A stretch of DNA of 63,423 nt from CALFUK01 sp964450495 (lineage in GTDB: Bacteria > Bacteroidota > Bacteroidia > Chitinophagales > Saprospiraceae). The notes below the pieces were generated by a model. The model was not told where the DNA came from. It ran no database searches and saw only the letters and a program-made list of their open reading frames with translations. The DNA lies in the NCBI GenBank assembly GCA_964450495.1, contig CAYVFU010000019.1:1-63423 (forward strand). Direction: 5' to 3'. This document shows, one piece after another, positions 42,284 through 54,315 of the stretch. Both the position numbers and the translations under genes were made by a program. How positions within the stretch are numbered: position 1 is the first letter of the stretch; each line of letters begins with the position of its first letter.

Positions 42284-44134
42284 ATGCAAAATTTATCCTT
42301 AAAACCTCTCCTTTATACCTTTGTTACTGTAATCATATGTTCTTCTTCTATAAATACGCAAATTACCAAACCAGTCGGAATCAACTTAGCTGGTGTCAAA
42401 GATTGGAGTGAAGAATTTGTTTTTGTAGACATCATGAATCAATCAAGAGATTGGATTTTTCATGATTTAGCTCCTGGATCAGATTGGCAAAGTGATGTGG
42501 AAATTCCTGTCAGACCAGATGGATATCCTATCGAAATTCCTTATAATAATGGCATTGACCCAGCTCAATCTGCCAGAACGCTATTCTATTTTGGAGACTT
42601 GGAAAACATATATCCAGAAGGAAACTATCGACTAAAAATTGACGGTACTGGTCAAGTCAGATTATGGGGTGGGGCAAGCGGTACTTTCCAATGTCCAGTA
42701 GATACCTATGTCAGTGTAGACAATAGCTCCGGAGGCATTGCCTTAGAGATTGAACAGTCTCTTGCTTCTGATCCAGTACACAACATTAGATTCATTATGC
42801 CCGGATTTGAAAACGTCTATGAGACAGAGCCTTTTCATCCGTCTTTATTAGAATTCTTAGAGGACTTTCATGTTATCCGTTTCATGGATTGGTTAGAGAC
42901 AAATAACTCAACTGTTCAAGAATGGGGAGATCGTAATTTGCAGTCTAATTTCACCCAGACTTCAGAGAGTGGTGTGGCGTATGAGTACTTGATTGAATTG
43001 TCAAATTTGCTTCAAAAAGATTTGTGGGTCAATGTGCCGCACCAAGCCAGTGACGATTTTATAACACAGTTTGCGAGATTATTGCGAGATAATGTTGATC
43101 CTAATTTGAAAATTTATTTGGAATACAGCAATGAGGTGTGGAATGGCATTTTCTCTCAATATACTTACGCAGGTGATCAAGGGCTAGCTTTGGGATTTGA
43201 TGGAGAACCATGGGAAAGAGCTTGGACATACACGGCAAAACGATCAGCAGATGTGTTTCATATTTTCGAAAATGAATTTGCTGATCATGAGCGTTTTGTA
43301 AAAGTGCTTCCTGGCTTTGCGGTGAGTAGTTATATAAACAACTTTATTGTTGATCGATTTAATGAAATTGAATTTAACCCCAATCAAATAACTGCAGATG
43401 CGTTGGCCATTGCACCATATTTTGGTGGTGCAGTGGCCGATGATCTGGCAGAAGCTGGATTGTCACAATCAGCTACCGTCAGTCAATTGTTAGACTTGTT
43501 AGAGCAATCACTTCCTGAATCTTACGTGTGGATGGACGAATCAAAAGCAATAGCTGATGCAAACGGTCTTGATCTGATAGCCTACGAAGGGGGACAACAT
43601 CTTGTAGCTAATTATCCACATAACAGTAACCCAGTTTTCGTAGACAAATTGCTCGAAGCTAATAGAGACCCAAGAATGCAAGATTTTTATTGCGAGTATA
43701 TGGATTACTGGTACAGTACGATAGGCGGAGGTATGTTTGCTCATTTTTCTTCACATGGCGGATACAGTCAATTTGGCAGTTGGGGTGTAAAAGAAACATA
43801 CCAAGATGTTAATTCACCAAAATACCAAGCCTTGATTAATTGTGTTTTTTCAGAAAATGAAAATGCAACAGGTGCTTCAGCTCATGTGCTGTTGAGTAAT
43901 GACTGTATCCAATTATTGCCAGATGCTGAGCAAGATGTTTTCACTGTAGAAGGAGTGCTGGCAGATTATGACATTAATATATACGATAGAGATGATAATC
44001 TAATTGAGGAATACGGTTCTCCTCAAGGTGATTTGTCTATTGATTTAACTGCTTTACCAGTGGGACAGCACTACATTTCGATAGAGCATTTGTCGAATGT
44101 TGACTTATCCTTTCAGCAGATTATATCGCAATAG
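42284..44134 (+). CDS. Secreted clan GH-A-like glycoside hydrolase with probable T9SS tail
   Basis: A 616-residue exported protein. Two glutamates fit the acid/base and nucleophile pattern of clan GH-A TIM barrels: E284 in KIYLEYSNEVWNGIF (an asparagine-glutamate pair) and E435 in DLIAYEGGQHLV. The N terminus before 200 contains a beta-rich part (LWGGASGTFQCPVD), as seen in cellulose-binding-annotated relatives. The last ~70 residues (DINIYDRDDNLIEEYG...LSIDLTALPVGQHYISIEH) resemble a type A T9SS sorting domain. It probably cleaves a polysaccharide at the cell surface. The GH family number and substrate are uncertain. Confidence 0.75.
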   Translation: MQNLSLKPLLYTFVTVIICSSSINTQITKPVGINLAGVKDWSEEFVFVDIMNQSRDWIFHDLAPGSDWQSDVEIPVRPDGYPIEIPYNNGIDPAQSARTLFYFGDLENIYPEGNYRLKIDGTGQVRLWGGASGTFQCPVDTYVSVDNSSGGIALEIEQSLASDPVHNIRFIMPGFENVYETEPFHPSLLEFLEDFHVIRFMDWLETNNSTVQEWGDRNLQSNFTQTSESGVAYEYLIELSNLLQKDLWVNVPHQASDDFITQFARLLRDNVDPNLKIYLEYSNEVWNGIFSQYTYAGDQGLALGFDGEPWERAWTYTAKRSADVFHIFENEFADHERFVKVLPGFAVSSYINNFIVDRFNEIEFNPNQITADALAIAPYFGGAVADDLAEAGLSQSATVSQLLDLLEQSLPESYVWMDESKAIADANGLDLIAYEGGQHLVANYPHNSNPVFVDKLLEANRDPRMQDFYCEYMDYWYSTIGGGMFAHFSSHGGYSQFGSWGVKETYQDVNSPKYQALINCVFSENENATGASAHVLLSNDCIQLLPDAEQDVFTVEGVLADYDINIYDRDDNLIEEYGSPQGDLSIDLTALPVGQHYISIEHLSNVDLSFQQIISQ

Positions 44135-44252
44135 CACAATTGCAATATCGAAGTTCTAAACTAGGTTCAGCCCATTACAGAAATACAATTATTAAGAATC
44201 TTATCTTACTAAGATTAGCAGATGTAAAGCGATGCTTTTCAAATAAATGAAT

Positions 44253-44298
44253 CTATACCTTCTTGGATATGTATATTGAAATATCCAAGAAGGTATAG
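44253..44298. repeat. 18-bp perfect inverted repeat between convergent genes
   Basis: CTATACCTTCTTGGATAT (44253-44270) and its exact complement (44281-44298) enclose a 10-base loop. It sits 119 bases after the glycoside hydrolase stop and 16 bases before the lipoprotein stop on the other strand. There is no T run on either side, so a terminator is possible but it is not a classic one. Confidence 0.75.
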
Positions 44299-44314
44299 CA
44301 TGTATGTTATAGCT

Positions 44315-44677
44315 TTACTGAATGGTAATAGAGCGAGATTCCTCTATCGAATTTCCTTCATTATCTAAAATAGCAACAACTATGTCTGTTTCGAGAGCTG
44401 GTGTACCATCTTCTAATCGGATTGTAAATCCAAATGGTAAAATAGCTGTTCCATTTCCAGAAAGTGTTTGCGTTTCGATCAACCCGTCTGAAGAAACAAT
44501 AATACTTCTTACTTCAACGTCATCTGTTGCGGTTCCTTCAATGGTAATTGTTTGACCGCCTGTAAATGTAGATCCATCTCCAGGTGAAGTCAATGTTAAT
44601 TCAAGACCACCATCTCCACCACAAGACACAAAAAATACGGTAACTGTAAGGATAAAAAGTGATTGTAATAGCTTCAT
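44315..44677 (-). CDS. Ig-like domain lipoprotein
   Basis: A 120-residue lipoprotein with lipobox FFVSC (Cys19), a glycine-rich linker and one Ig-like beta-sandwich: LELTLTSPGDGSTFTGGQTITIEGTATDD, VEVRSIIVSSDGLIETQTLSG, and IVVAILDNEGNSIEESRSITIQ. This is the bacterial Ig/cadherin-like type found on surface lipoproteins. Binding partner is unknown. It is a single gene, convergent with the glycoside hydrolase and separated from it by the 18-bp inverted repeat. Confidence 0.8.
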   Translation of the reverse strand: MKLLQSLFILTVTVFFVSCGGDGGLELTLTSPGDGSTFTGGQTITIEGTATDDVEVRSIIVSSDGLIETQTLSGNGTAILPFGFTIRLEDGTPALETDIVVAILDNEGNSIEESRSITIQ

Positions 44678-44758
44678 AAATAAGTATTAGTTTATTGGTT
44701 CAATAGATAACAAACGAAGAGAAAAGTTTGAGATTGCCTTTCTCACTGTCAAAACGAA

Positions 44759-46375
44759 TTATCTGACTTCTCCGTCTACTACAATTCTATCTTCCCTATT
44801 TGCCAATTCCCAAACTAACTGAGAAATGTGTCTTGCAATGCGCTCCGATTTTACATAATCAATCTTATCTGGCGTATCACCTGGTTGGTGATAATCTTCA
44901 TGGACACCGCTAAAGAAGAAGATTGCAGGTATGCCTTTTCTGGCAAAATTGTAGTGATCTGACCTGTAGTAAAACCTATTTGGATCAGTCTCACTATTGA
45001 ATGTATAATCCATCGTTATTCTGCTGTAATCTTCGTTGATGGTTTCATTGATTTTATGTAGATCTGTACTGAGTCTATCAGATCCAATAACATAGATGTA
45101 GTCACTACGCCCTTGATATTTTTCATCCGACCTTCCTATCATATCCACGTTGACATTAGCAACAGTATTCTCAAGAGCAAAGACAGGATTCTCTGAATAG
45201 TATTGTGAGCCCAATAGACCTTTTTCTTCAGCGGTCACCCACATGAAAAGAATGCTTCTTCTTGGAGAAATTCCATTCTTTTTTGCAATCATGTAAGCAT
45301 CAGTCATTTCCAATAAACTTGTTGTACCAGTGCCGTTATCATCTGCTCCGTTAAAGACGACATCACCTTTTTTACCTACATGATCATAATGTGCTGTTAC
45401 GACCACCAACTCATCTTTTTTGTCAGTGCCTTCTATGTATGCCATTATATTTTTACCGAGCAACTCGTTGTTGTCTATATCTTGATTCACATTTAAGTTT
45501 GCCTTTAATTTGATGTCACGAGCTTTTCCTTTTTTGCGGCTTCTGTCACGAGATTTGGTTACTTTTTTCAATTTATCACCGATCAAATCATTGGCAATAG
45601 TTGTAGAGATATGAATGCTATTTGCATAAGGATTGACCATGTTGTCTTCGGTAATTATTGTTGTAGAATTACCAAGTACTAAACGACGATTTTCCATCAA
45701 CATTTTCTTAATGTCTTCTTCTATAACCATCACTAATTTGACTCCATGAGCTTTAGCCGTTCTCAATTTCTTGTCCAAATCCCAATCAGATACAGCAGCA
45801 GTTTCAGTCACTTGAGAAATGCCATTCTTATCTATTGGTTCTCCATTGTAAATTAAAATGACTTTATCTTTTACCTTATTCTTTTTATAATCAGAATAGT
45901 TGGGATCATCAATTCCGAAACCTAAAAAGACAAGCTCATCTGTAGTGAAAGAGGGGAGTGCAGAATTTCTCGATTGGAAGGCAAGGTAATCCCATAAGTG
46001 TTTGTAACGATTGCCATTGACAAACATTTCATTCGTTTTCCAAGAAGAATATCTGAAGCCAATATTTTGATAAAAGCTATTTTCAACACCAATTTTAGGA
46101 TAATCTAAGGCTTCAAGATGACCGGAAATATAGTCGGCAGCTTTTTCTATGCCAGGTTGTCCAGCTTCTCTCCCTTCATATGAGTCAGACGCCAACACAT
46201 AGAGATGTTTTTTAAAGTCTTCTGCAGTGATTTGTTGGGCTATTTTAAATCCAGCATTTGCACTGTCAATAGTTACTGTTTGGAGAGTATCTGGAATGTA
46301 AACCGAACTTATATATTGGCCTTTCAAGAAAGTGATACTGCTCGAAAACAATATTAAAATGAATATATTTCTCAT
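44759..46375 (-). CDS. M28 family zinc aminopeptidase with PA domain
   Basis: A 538-residue secreted peptidase. A signal peptide (IFILILFSSSITFLKGQ) precedes a PA (protease-associated) insert at about 130-260 and an M28 catalytic domain. The metal-binding series is visible as TAHYDHVG (His), NGADDNGTG (bridging Asp), TAEEKGLLGSQYY (catalytic Glu), NVDMIGR (Asp) and SDHYNF (His). Bacteroidota members hydrolyse N-terminal residues of peptides outside the cytoplasm. No T9SS tail is present. The rpiB gene precedes it by 50 bases in the same direction, so they may be cotranscribed. Confidence 0.92.
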   Translation of the reverse strand: MRNIFILILFSSSITFLKGQYISSVYIPDTLQTVTIDSANAGFKIAQQITAEDFKKHLYVLASDSYEGREAGQPGIEKAADYISGHLEALDYPKIGVENSFYQNIGFRYSSWKTNEMFVNGNRYKHLWDYLAFQSRNSALPSFTTDELVFLGFGIDDPNYSDYKKNKVKDKVILIYNGEPIDKNGISQVTETAAVSDWDLDKKLRTAKAHGVKLVMVIEEDIKKMLMENRRLVLGNSTTIITEDNMVNPYANSIHISTTIANDLIGDKLKKVTKSRDRSRKKGKARDIKLKANLNVNQDIDNNELLGKNIMAYIEGTDKKDELVVVTAHYDHVGKKGDVVFNGADDNGTGTTSLLEMTDAYMIAKKNGISPRRSILFMWVTAEEKGLLGSQYYSENPVFALENTVANVNVDMIGRSDEKYQGRSDYIYVIGSDRLSTDLHKINETINEDYSRITMDYTFNSETDPNRFYYRSDHYNFARKGIPAIFFFSGVHEDYHQPGDTPDKIDYVKSERIARHISQLVWELANREDRIVVDGEVR

Positions 46376-46425
46376 AGTGTAATTTCAGTTTTGTGGTGAT
46401 TTTGGAATCCCATCGCGATTAGTGT

Positions 46426-46860
46426 TTAGCAAGCACAAATTTTATCAACTCTTCTCTTATGACGACCTCCTTCGAAAGAAGTGTCAATAAATGTGTCAAC
46501 AATATCCTTCATCATATGAATACTGACAAATCGTGCTGGAATACAAACCACATTAGCGTCATTGTGTAAGCGAATTAATTCTGCAATTTCTTTTGACCAA
46601 CATATTCCAGCACGTATGTCTTGGTATTTATTTGCAGTCATAGCTACACCATTTCCCGTGCCGCATATGAGTATTCCGCCTTGTACTTCTTGATTGGTGA
46701 CTGCTTTAGCAACTGGATGTACAAAATCAGGATAATCTACAGACTCAGCAGAGTATGTACCCTTATCTAAAACGTCTACACTGCGTTCCAATAAATGAGC
46801 TTTTATAAGTTCTTTATATTCGAATCCAGCGTGATCGCAGCCGATGGCTATTGCATTCAT
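46426..46860 (-). CDS. rpiB: Ribose 5-phosphate isomerase B
   Basis: A 144-residue cytosolic sugar isomerase interconverting ribose 5-phosphate and ribulose 5-phosphate in the pentose phosphate pathway. Conserved features are AIGCDHAGFEYK (D9, H10), the active-site cysteine C66 in LICGTGNGVAM, and RLHNDANVVCIPARF with H99. The length is typical. A TACATTTGC box on the same strand at 46879-46886 is a plausible promoter element, about 19 bases upstream of the start codon. Confidence 0.95.
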   Translation of the reverse strand: MNAIAIGCDHAGFEYKELIKAHLLERSVDVLDKGTYSAESVDYPDFVHPVAKAVTNQEVQGGILICGTGNGVAMTANKYQDIRAGICWSKEIAELIRLHNDANVVCIPARFVSIHMMKDIVDTFIDTSFEGGRHKRRVDKICAC

Positions 46861-46878
46861 TTTTCATAATTTAAGGTG

Positions 46879-46886
46879 CAAATGTA
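46879..46886 (-). promoter_or_regulatory. Putative -7 box for rpiB
   Basis: The minus strand reads TACATTTGC, matching TAnnTTTG. The spacing to the nearest TTTG (24 bases) is longer than ideal. Confidence 0.45.
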
Positions 46887-47316
46887 CGACTAAGAACTTG
46901 ATAAATCTTTCAAAAATTCATACACGCAAGTAAATCCTAGAATAACAGGAAATACCTTTTATCAATAATTTTATTCAAAGTAAAAAATACACACTGCTTA
47001 TCAGTATTGAACAAACTCCTAGAATTGACTTATTTAGGCAAATCAATGTTTTTTAGATAATAATGAAAATGTGGATTCTACTAGATTAGATAATCAACAC
47101 GAAAAGACTATTAAATCATTTCAAAGATTGGATTGTTAAACAGATAATTTTACACCAAACCCCGTATTTCTTTATAAATCTGCTAAGCCAAATCTGTTTA
47201 AAACACATTTAAAAATTTCAAATAAAAGAAATAAATATTTGACATATTTCAATAAAGGGGCACAGTTTTTGAATTTATTTTGACAAATTTGAGACAATTA
47301 ACACCACTGCCTTCTA

Positions 47317-47333
47317 AGTAGTTTTAAACTACT
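47317..47333. promoter_or_regulatory. 17-bp palindrome in the leader of the giant surface gene
   Basis: AGTAGTTTTAAACTACT has perfect 8-bp arms around a single T, ending 33 bases before the giant gene ATG. It could be an operator or part of the mRNA leader. The remaining 46887-47316 is AT-rich without a gene or a clear promoter match. Confidence 0.4.
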
Positions 47334-47366
47334 CCCTAAATAATTTTTTAACATAATACTATCATT

Positions 47367-50300
47367 ATGCATGTATCTCCGTGGAGCATCAAGCCCATAT
47401 GTGGTGTCCTTTCCATTGCTTTGTTCTTTTTGTTATCCTTTACTCCAATCGCTGCCCAAGTCGATGACGGCACTTTAACAATGAATAAATGGGTAAAAGC
47501 ATGGGGTTATAACCCCGATGGCAGCATTACCATTAAATATCAAGTCAGAGTCAGGAATAATGGATCAGAACCAATCTGTGACTTAGTTGTCACTGATGAT
47601 GTTTCTAATTTAGAGCTTCCTCTTTGCTCAGCAAGTGAAGGGTCGACCTTTGGTGGAGGATGGAGCGAATCCGGCGCAAGTCCCATATGGAATGGAAACG
47701 GCGTTACTAACTTTAGACTTACAGGTCCTAGTGTAGGTGGATTTACTAACTGCCTCAGACCAGGTTCAGGTCAACAACTAAATATTTGCTACAACGTAAA
47801 ACTCGATGGTACTGATTTATTTAGTCTTGGAAACAATAATGAAACAATTAATAACACAGCTTCGGTGACAGGAACAGTTGATGATGGCATGGGGAATGTG
47901 ACCATGTATGCGGACATGTCAAATAATCTTGTTGCCAATAATGGTCTCGGTATGGATTCAGGTGATACGCCTACGCCTCAAGCTGTTTTTAGTACCTGTG
48001 TATATCCGGCACTGTCCAAAGAAGTATTGACTGGTCCTGCCCAGGATCAAGGATGTTCTTTTACAACGACATTTAGATATACAATATGTAATTATGAAGA
48101 AGTCAATGTTAATACGTGTGCGAGTCAGCGAGAAGATGCGTGTAATGGTAATAATGTGATGGTTACAGACAACAATGTGATTGGATCAAATAATCTGGTT
48201 GGAGCTGTCACTGTTGTATCAGTCGTTTACACCCCTGATGCAGGTGGAAACATGCTTAATGTTAACAACACCGATCCACAAAATGGTGTTATCGTTAGCG
48301 GTGGAATCATGCCCCCTGATATATGTGAGACTGTGGATATTACCCTAAATTATACTGCGTGTCCTACGATTACTGGGGCTGTTTGCGGCAACCCAGTTAC
48401 GGAGAGTGTGGCTACAAACGCTGTTGTCACAATGACAGATGAAATAGGACAACAAGTATCAGATAACTCTACGAATGGATCTAATCCTGATGCTGGTGGA
48501 TGTGTAGGTGGAGCTGATGATTGTAACCCTACAAGAGTAAATCATAGTAGTACTCCTGATATTGATTTAGAAAAGACAGTTACTAATGTGAGACCTGTGA
48601 ATATGGGTGTACCATCAGATGAACATATTTTTGTTGATTACAGCTTGATTGTAACAAATACTGGAACGGTTGACCTAAGTGATGTTTCTGTTTTAGATCA
48701 ATTACTGCCGCAATTAAATATGCCTGCAGGATGTTTTGTAGACATTATAGGCGTACCTATCGTGAATAACATTAGTGCGACGATGGTACCTGTCGCGAAC
48801 CCTGGTTATACAGGCGTGGGAGTAGAAACTTCTGCTGGAATAGCAACTACTTCCGACTTGTTAATACCTGATCCTGCAGATTTATTAGAACCAGGTCAGC
48901 AATTTGAAATTGTATTCACAGTAGAATTTGATGGAGCTGAATGTGCTGCACCGCCAGACAATACGGCTGGAACGTTCGCGCTTGATTGTTGTGGACGTCT
49001 AGTGAAAGATCCTCAACCACCCAATGCAGCTGTTGAATTCATCTTTACAGTTCCTTCGATTGAGGTGGAAAAAATGGCAACAGACCCGGTTATGCTTCCT
49101 AATGGCAATTCTTCTGTTACTTATACTTTTGCTATTGAAAATGATGGAACCCAAGAATTAGACAGATTGTCATTAGTAGATAATCTGAGAGATCAATTTG
49201 GTTGCTCATATGTAGGCGTTTTAACACCACCTGCAATCATTAATTCTATGAATACGGGGGCTAACAGCATTCCTCCTGTAGCTAATGCTACTTATGATGG
49301 TATTGCCGATACAGATTTGTTAACTGGTGTAGGGCTAATCGTTCCAGGAGAATCATTTGAAGTCACCGTGACAGTGGAACTCGATCCAAACTGTTCTGGA
49401 ATGCCTTTACAACCGATGACTAATACAGCAACTATAACAGCTCAAGATGAGGACGATAATGGTGTTGTTGACTTTGCAGAAGCAGAAACAGAATTAGAAT
49501 GTGTAGTCATATCTACTATACAAGATGTTAGCTTATTATGCCAGACCAATCCCAATGGAAGCTTGAGTTTGTCAAGTATGTTTATCATCGATGATGTGAC
49601 AGCTCCATTTGAAAATACAACACAAGGGGGTACTTTCTCCTTAGTGAGTGGCCCTTTAGGCGGCGTGGTCCAAGGTGGATCTACCTTAAATTATACAGAA
49701 GCAGGATGCTATGAAATAATGTATACAGTAGAACCATCCAATAATTTATGTCCAACAGAGATATCTGCTACAGCATTCGTCCTTATCACTGAGCAACCAC
49801 AGCCTGACTTTGAGATGCAAAATGAAGTTTGCCTTAGTGCAGGAGATGCACCATATGTGATATCGCCTACAGTAAGTAGTCCAGCATATGACGCATTTAG
49901 CATTTTATCTAGTGAATGGACTATAGATCCAGTAACTACTACAATAACTAATGCGACAGCAGTGATTGACATAACTACTGGAGACGTGACGTTGACACCA
50001 ACAGGTGGCAATATCAGTGGTATAGTCACTGTGTGTCTTGAAGAAGAAATAGATAACCCTGCATGTGGTACATTCCCTGCTACTACAACTGCTGTAGATG
50101 GTGATGGGTGTTCTGAAATTTCATGCATTACAATTATAGTCATGGATGGCACAGCTTTAGATGCTTGCTTTGTGGCAGCGCCTAATCCTGTTTGTGCAGG
50201 AGATGAAGTTACATTAACACCTAACACCGTTGGTGGCGTATTTGCAGGTACAGGTGTGACTGACAATGGAGCAGGTACTGGAGGCACATTCACGACAACA

Positions 50301-53300
50301 GTGCCAGGTATTTATCAAGTTGATTATACCATTACCACACCTAATGGCTGTACGAATGTGTGTAGCCAAAATATAGAAGTTTTACCAGAAGTCGATGCAA
50401 CTTTGCAAGACATCACCATATGCGATGAAGGTCAAGTTAACCTAGAAGAATTGTTTACAGCGGCAACCACATCTGGGGGCAATTTTGTTTCTGACGTAGG
50501 TACGGTGGTTGGTAGTATTTTGACTTATCCAGCAGGTACAACAATGATTAATATAACATACACTGTAGGCGATATGCCACCAGCTGATGCGTGCTTCGCT
50601 GTAGGTATGGCTGTAATTACAGTATCTCCTCCGATGGTACTGTCATTCACTGTTGTGACAGCTGATTGTCCAGGTGATGACGATGCTACTGCGATGGTTA
50701 CAGTTATGGGTGGGACAGAGCCTTACACGTTTAGTTGGGACAATGATGGGACCACTGACACAGATGATACAGATACTGCAACGGGACTTAGTCCTGGAGT
50801 GTATACGGTTACCGTTACTGATGCAGAAGGATGTACTACAGAAGAAAGTGTAGTCGTAGCGGCACCAGTGGATGACACTGCACCTGTGGTCGATTGTACC
50901 TTAGTACCAAATATGACAGACCTTGTATGTCGCACGGCATTCCCTGACAAACTATCATTAGCCGATTTTGGTGTTATGGATGATTGTACAGCTGCGACAG
51001 ACATAACCTTCTTAGTTGCTGATGCAGAGATGAGTACCGCTGTATGTCCATCAGGAGTAAGTGCCATTATGAGAACGTATACATTTTTAGATGAAGCTGG
51101 GAATGCTACTCAGTGTACTCAAATGATCTCTTATGCAGGAGATACTGAGGATCCTATGCCAGTATGTGTTGTAGGTCCTGTCGAGGTTATTTTAGACGCC
51201 GATGGTAATGCTGCATTGACACAAACAGATCTTCTGATGTCTGTTACTGATAATTGTACAGCTGATGCAGATATCGATGTAGATATTTCTCAGCTGATTT
51301 TTGGCAAAGATGATATTGGCATGAATACGGTCACCATTACAACCACTGATGAGTGTGGTAATGATGCTGTCTGTACTGTGCCAGTCACTGTCGTTGGCGC
51401 ACCAGAGTTAGGTGTAGCCAAGCGCGAAGTAAGTACGATACTACAAGACAACGGTTGCTTCTTAGTGACATATGAATTTAATATTGAAAATTTAGGAAAT
51501 ACTGATCTTAGTAATCTACAGTTGACTGATGATTTAGCAGCTGCTGGATTTGGATCTTGTGGGTCATTTAGCATTGCTGCTTTGACCAGTGATGACTTCA
51601 CGGTGAATCCAGGATTCACTGGAATTGGTGCTGGAATGACGCTTAATTTGTTATCTGGTACCAACTCAATAGCATGTGGTGATATAGGTGCAATATTGTT
51701 GACCATTGAGACATGTGCATGTCCTGCTAATCAAGCAATTGCTAACTCTGCCACTGGTTCGGCCGAAGATCCTTTGGGTAACCCTGTAATGGATGGCAGT
51801 ACAAGTGGTAGTGATCCTGAGTCAGGAGATACACCATCAGATACAGAGACTACCCTTACTGCAAGCCCTGACTTTGGTGTTACGAAGCGTGAAGCACAAG
51901 TATTCTTACGTCCTGATGGCTGTAGCGAGATTACATATGAGATCAACATTGAAAACTTAGGCAATACAAACATCACTGATCTACAGGTCACGGATGACTT
52001 AATTGCTGCTGGTCTTGGTGCACCATGTGTATTGGATATACTCAGTATTACAAGTGACGACTTTAGTGTTAATGACCCTTATACTGGTGTGGGTGCCGCA
52101 CCTGCAATCAATCTTTTGACAGGAACTGATGTGTTACAAGTAGGTGATACAGGAGCCATACTCTTCACCGTTGAAGCTTGTGGATGTGCTAATCCTACCA
52201 CTGTGATGAATAGTGCAACAGGTACTGGTAACGGACCAGATGGAATGCCGATTACTGATGAAAGTACAAGCGGTAGTGATCCAGAGCCAGGAGATACACC
52301 TGGACCGACAACTTCAAACTTGACGGCATCACCTGATATGGGAATTGCAAAACGAGAGGTATCTATAGAGATACTTCCTGATGGTTGTGTGGAAGTTGTA
52401 TATGAATTTAATATTGAAAATTTAGGGAATGTGATTTTGGATAATGTCCAAGCTGTAGATGATCTTGCGACTGCAGGATATGGTGCTTGTACAGGAGGAT
52501 TCACAACAACACTAACCTCAGATGAATTTTTAGTCAATCCATTATTCGATGGCAATGGAATGAATAACATGTTGCTGGGAACGGATAATATTTTGCCAGG
52601 AGACGTAGGATCTATTCTTCTAACTGTAGAAGCATGTAATTGTCCAAACCCTTCACCTATAATGAACTCTGCGACAGCCACAGCGGATACTCCGGATGGT
52701 GGATCAATCAGTGATGATAGTTCTTCAGGATCAGATCCAGATCCAGATGGTATGGGAGAAGATGGTACAGATGAGGCAGATGATACGGAGACAAATATTG
52801 TTTTTGATCCAAGTATGGGATTAGCTAAAAGAGAAGTAGGTGTATGGTTACAAGAAGATGGCTGTTTCCTCGTAGAATATGAGATCAATGTTGAGAATTT
52901 TGGAAATACACCAATCCTTGACCTTCAAGTCGAAGATGATTTAGACATGGCAGGTTTTAATATGTGTGCATCATTTGATATCAAAAGCTTGACCAGTGAT
53001 GACTTCATTGTTAATGATGATTTCGATGGGATGACAGCAGGTGATATAAACTTACTCAATGGCATAGATATTCTAGAGATAGGAGATAAAGGCGCCATCA
53101 ATTTTGTTGTAGAAGCTTGTGGATGTCCAGTAGGAACTATGATCGGCAATAGCGCAACTGGCACAGGCACAGATCCTTCAGGTGATCCTGTGGAAGATGA
53201 CAGTGTGAGCGGCAGTGACCCTGATGGTCCTACAGATGATGATGATCCATTTGACAGCAGTGATACAGATACAGAACTGAGCGAAGATGCTGATATGGGA

Positions 53301-54315
53301 TTAGCTAAGCGTGTAGTTGATACAGAACTTAAAGCAGATGGGTGTACAGAAATAGTTTATGAATTTAATATTGAGAATCTCGGTAATGTCACTATTTCAA
53401 ATATCCAAGTGACAGATGATCTAAACACAGCTGGATTCGGTAATTGCGAGTTTGTGATGACAAGTCTGACTAGTGACGAGTTTATTGTTAATGATGATTA
53501 TAACGGTGGAGTCGATTTTGGATTCCCTGATGATTTTAACTTGTTAAGTGGTGCTGATAATATTGTTCCCGGTGACGTAGGTTCAATTTTACTTACTGTT
53601 GAAGCTTGTAACTGCCCTAATCCAACAAGCATTATGAATGCTGCAACTGCTACAGGAACTAGTCCAGGCGGTGCTACTATTGATGATGACAGTTCTTCAG
53701 GCGCAGATCCAGATCCTGATGGTATGGGAGAAGGTCCTGATCCAATGGATGATGAATCAAGCACTACGGACTTTGTTATAGAAGAAATGCCTGATTTAGG
53801 TGTTGCAAAGAGAGAAGTTGGTATTTGGTTACAAGAGGATGGCTGTTCTTTAGTTGAGTATGAAATCAACGTTGAGAATTTGGGTAATGTACCACTGGCA
53901 AATCTTCAAGTCACAGATGATTTAGATGATGCAGGCTTTGACGATTGTGATTCTTACACCATTAAGACTTTAACGAGTGATGATTTTATTGTCAATGATG
54001 ACTTCGATGGTATGAATGCAGGTAATATTAATCTATTATCTGGTATTGATGTATTACAAGTAGGTGATAAAGGTGCTGTCAATTTTGTGATAGAAGCATG
54101 TGGTTGTCCAGATGGGACTACCATTATGAATAGCGCTACTGGTACAGCTACTAGTCCTGCGGGTGATGACATAGATGATAATAGTAGTAGTGGCAGTAAT
54201 CCTGATCCAGATGGCATGGGAGAAGATGACACTGATGAGATGAGCACGACTAATTCTACGCTGACAGAAGATGCTGACGCTGGTCTAGCTAAGCGAGTGG
54301 TGTCTTCAAGAGTTA
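47367..54315 (+). CDS. Giant DUF11-repeat surface protein, 5' part (interrupted by assembly gap)
   Basis: The first ~2316 codons of one very large exported protein. A signal peptide (ALFFLLSFTPIAAQ) is followed by DUF11-type domains (VRVRNNGSEPICDLVVTDD; FAIENDGTQELDRLSLVDN) and Ig/PKD-like units to about residue 1090. A SprB-like repeat (GTEPYTFSWDNDG...GLSPGVYTVTVTDAEGC) comes next, then an HYR-like module. From about residue 1349 there are tandem repeats of 155-167 residues, each opening with a G-[VLI]-[AT]-KR motif and closing with an acidic SGSDPDPDG linker. The frame runs into a 100-N gap at 54316 only 34 bases into the seventh repeat. It continues at 54416, so this is the N-terminal half of a gene of about 14.7 kb or more. 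Probable role: surface adhesin or matrix protein. Confidence 0.9.
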
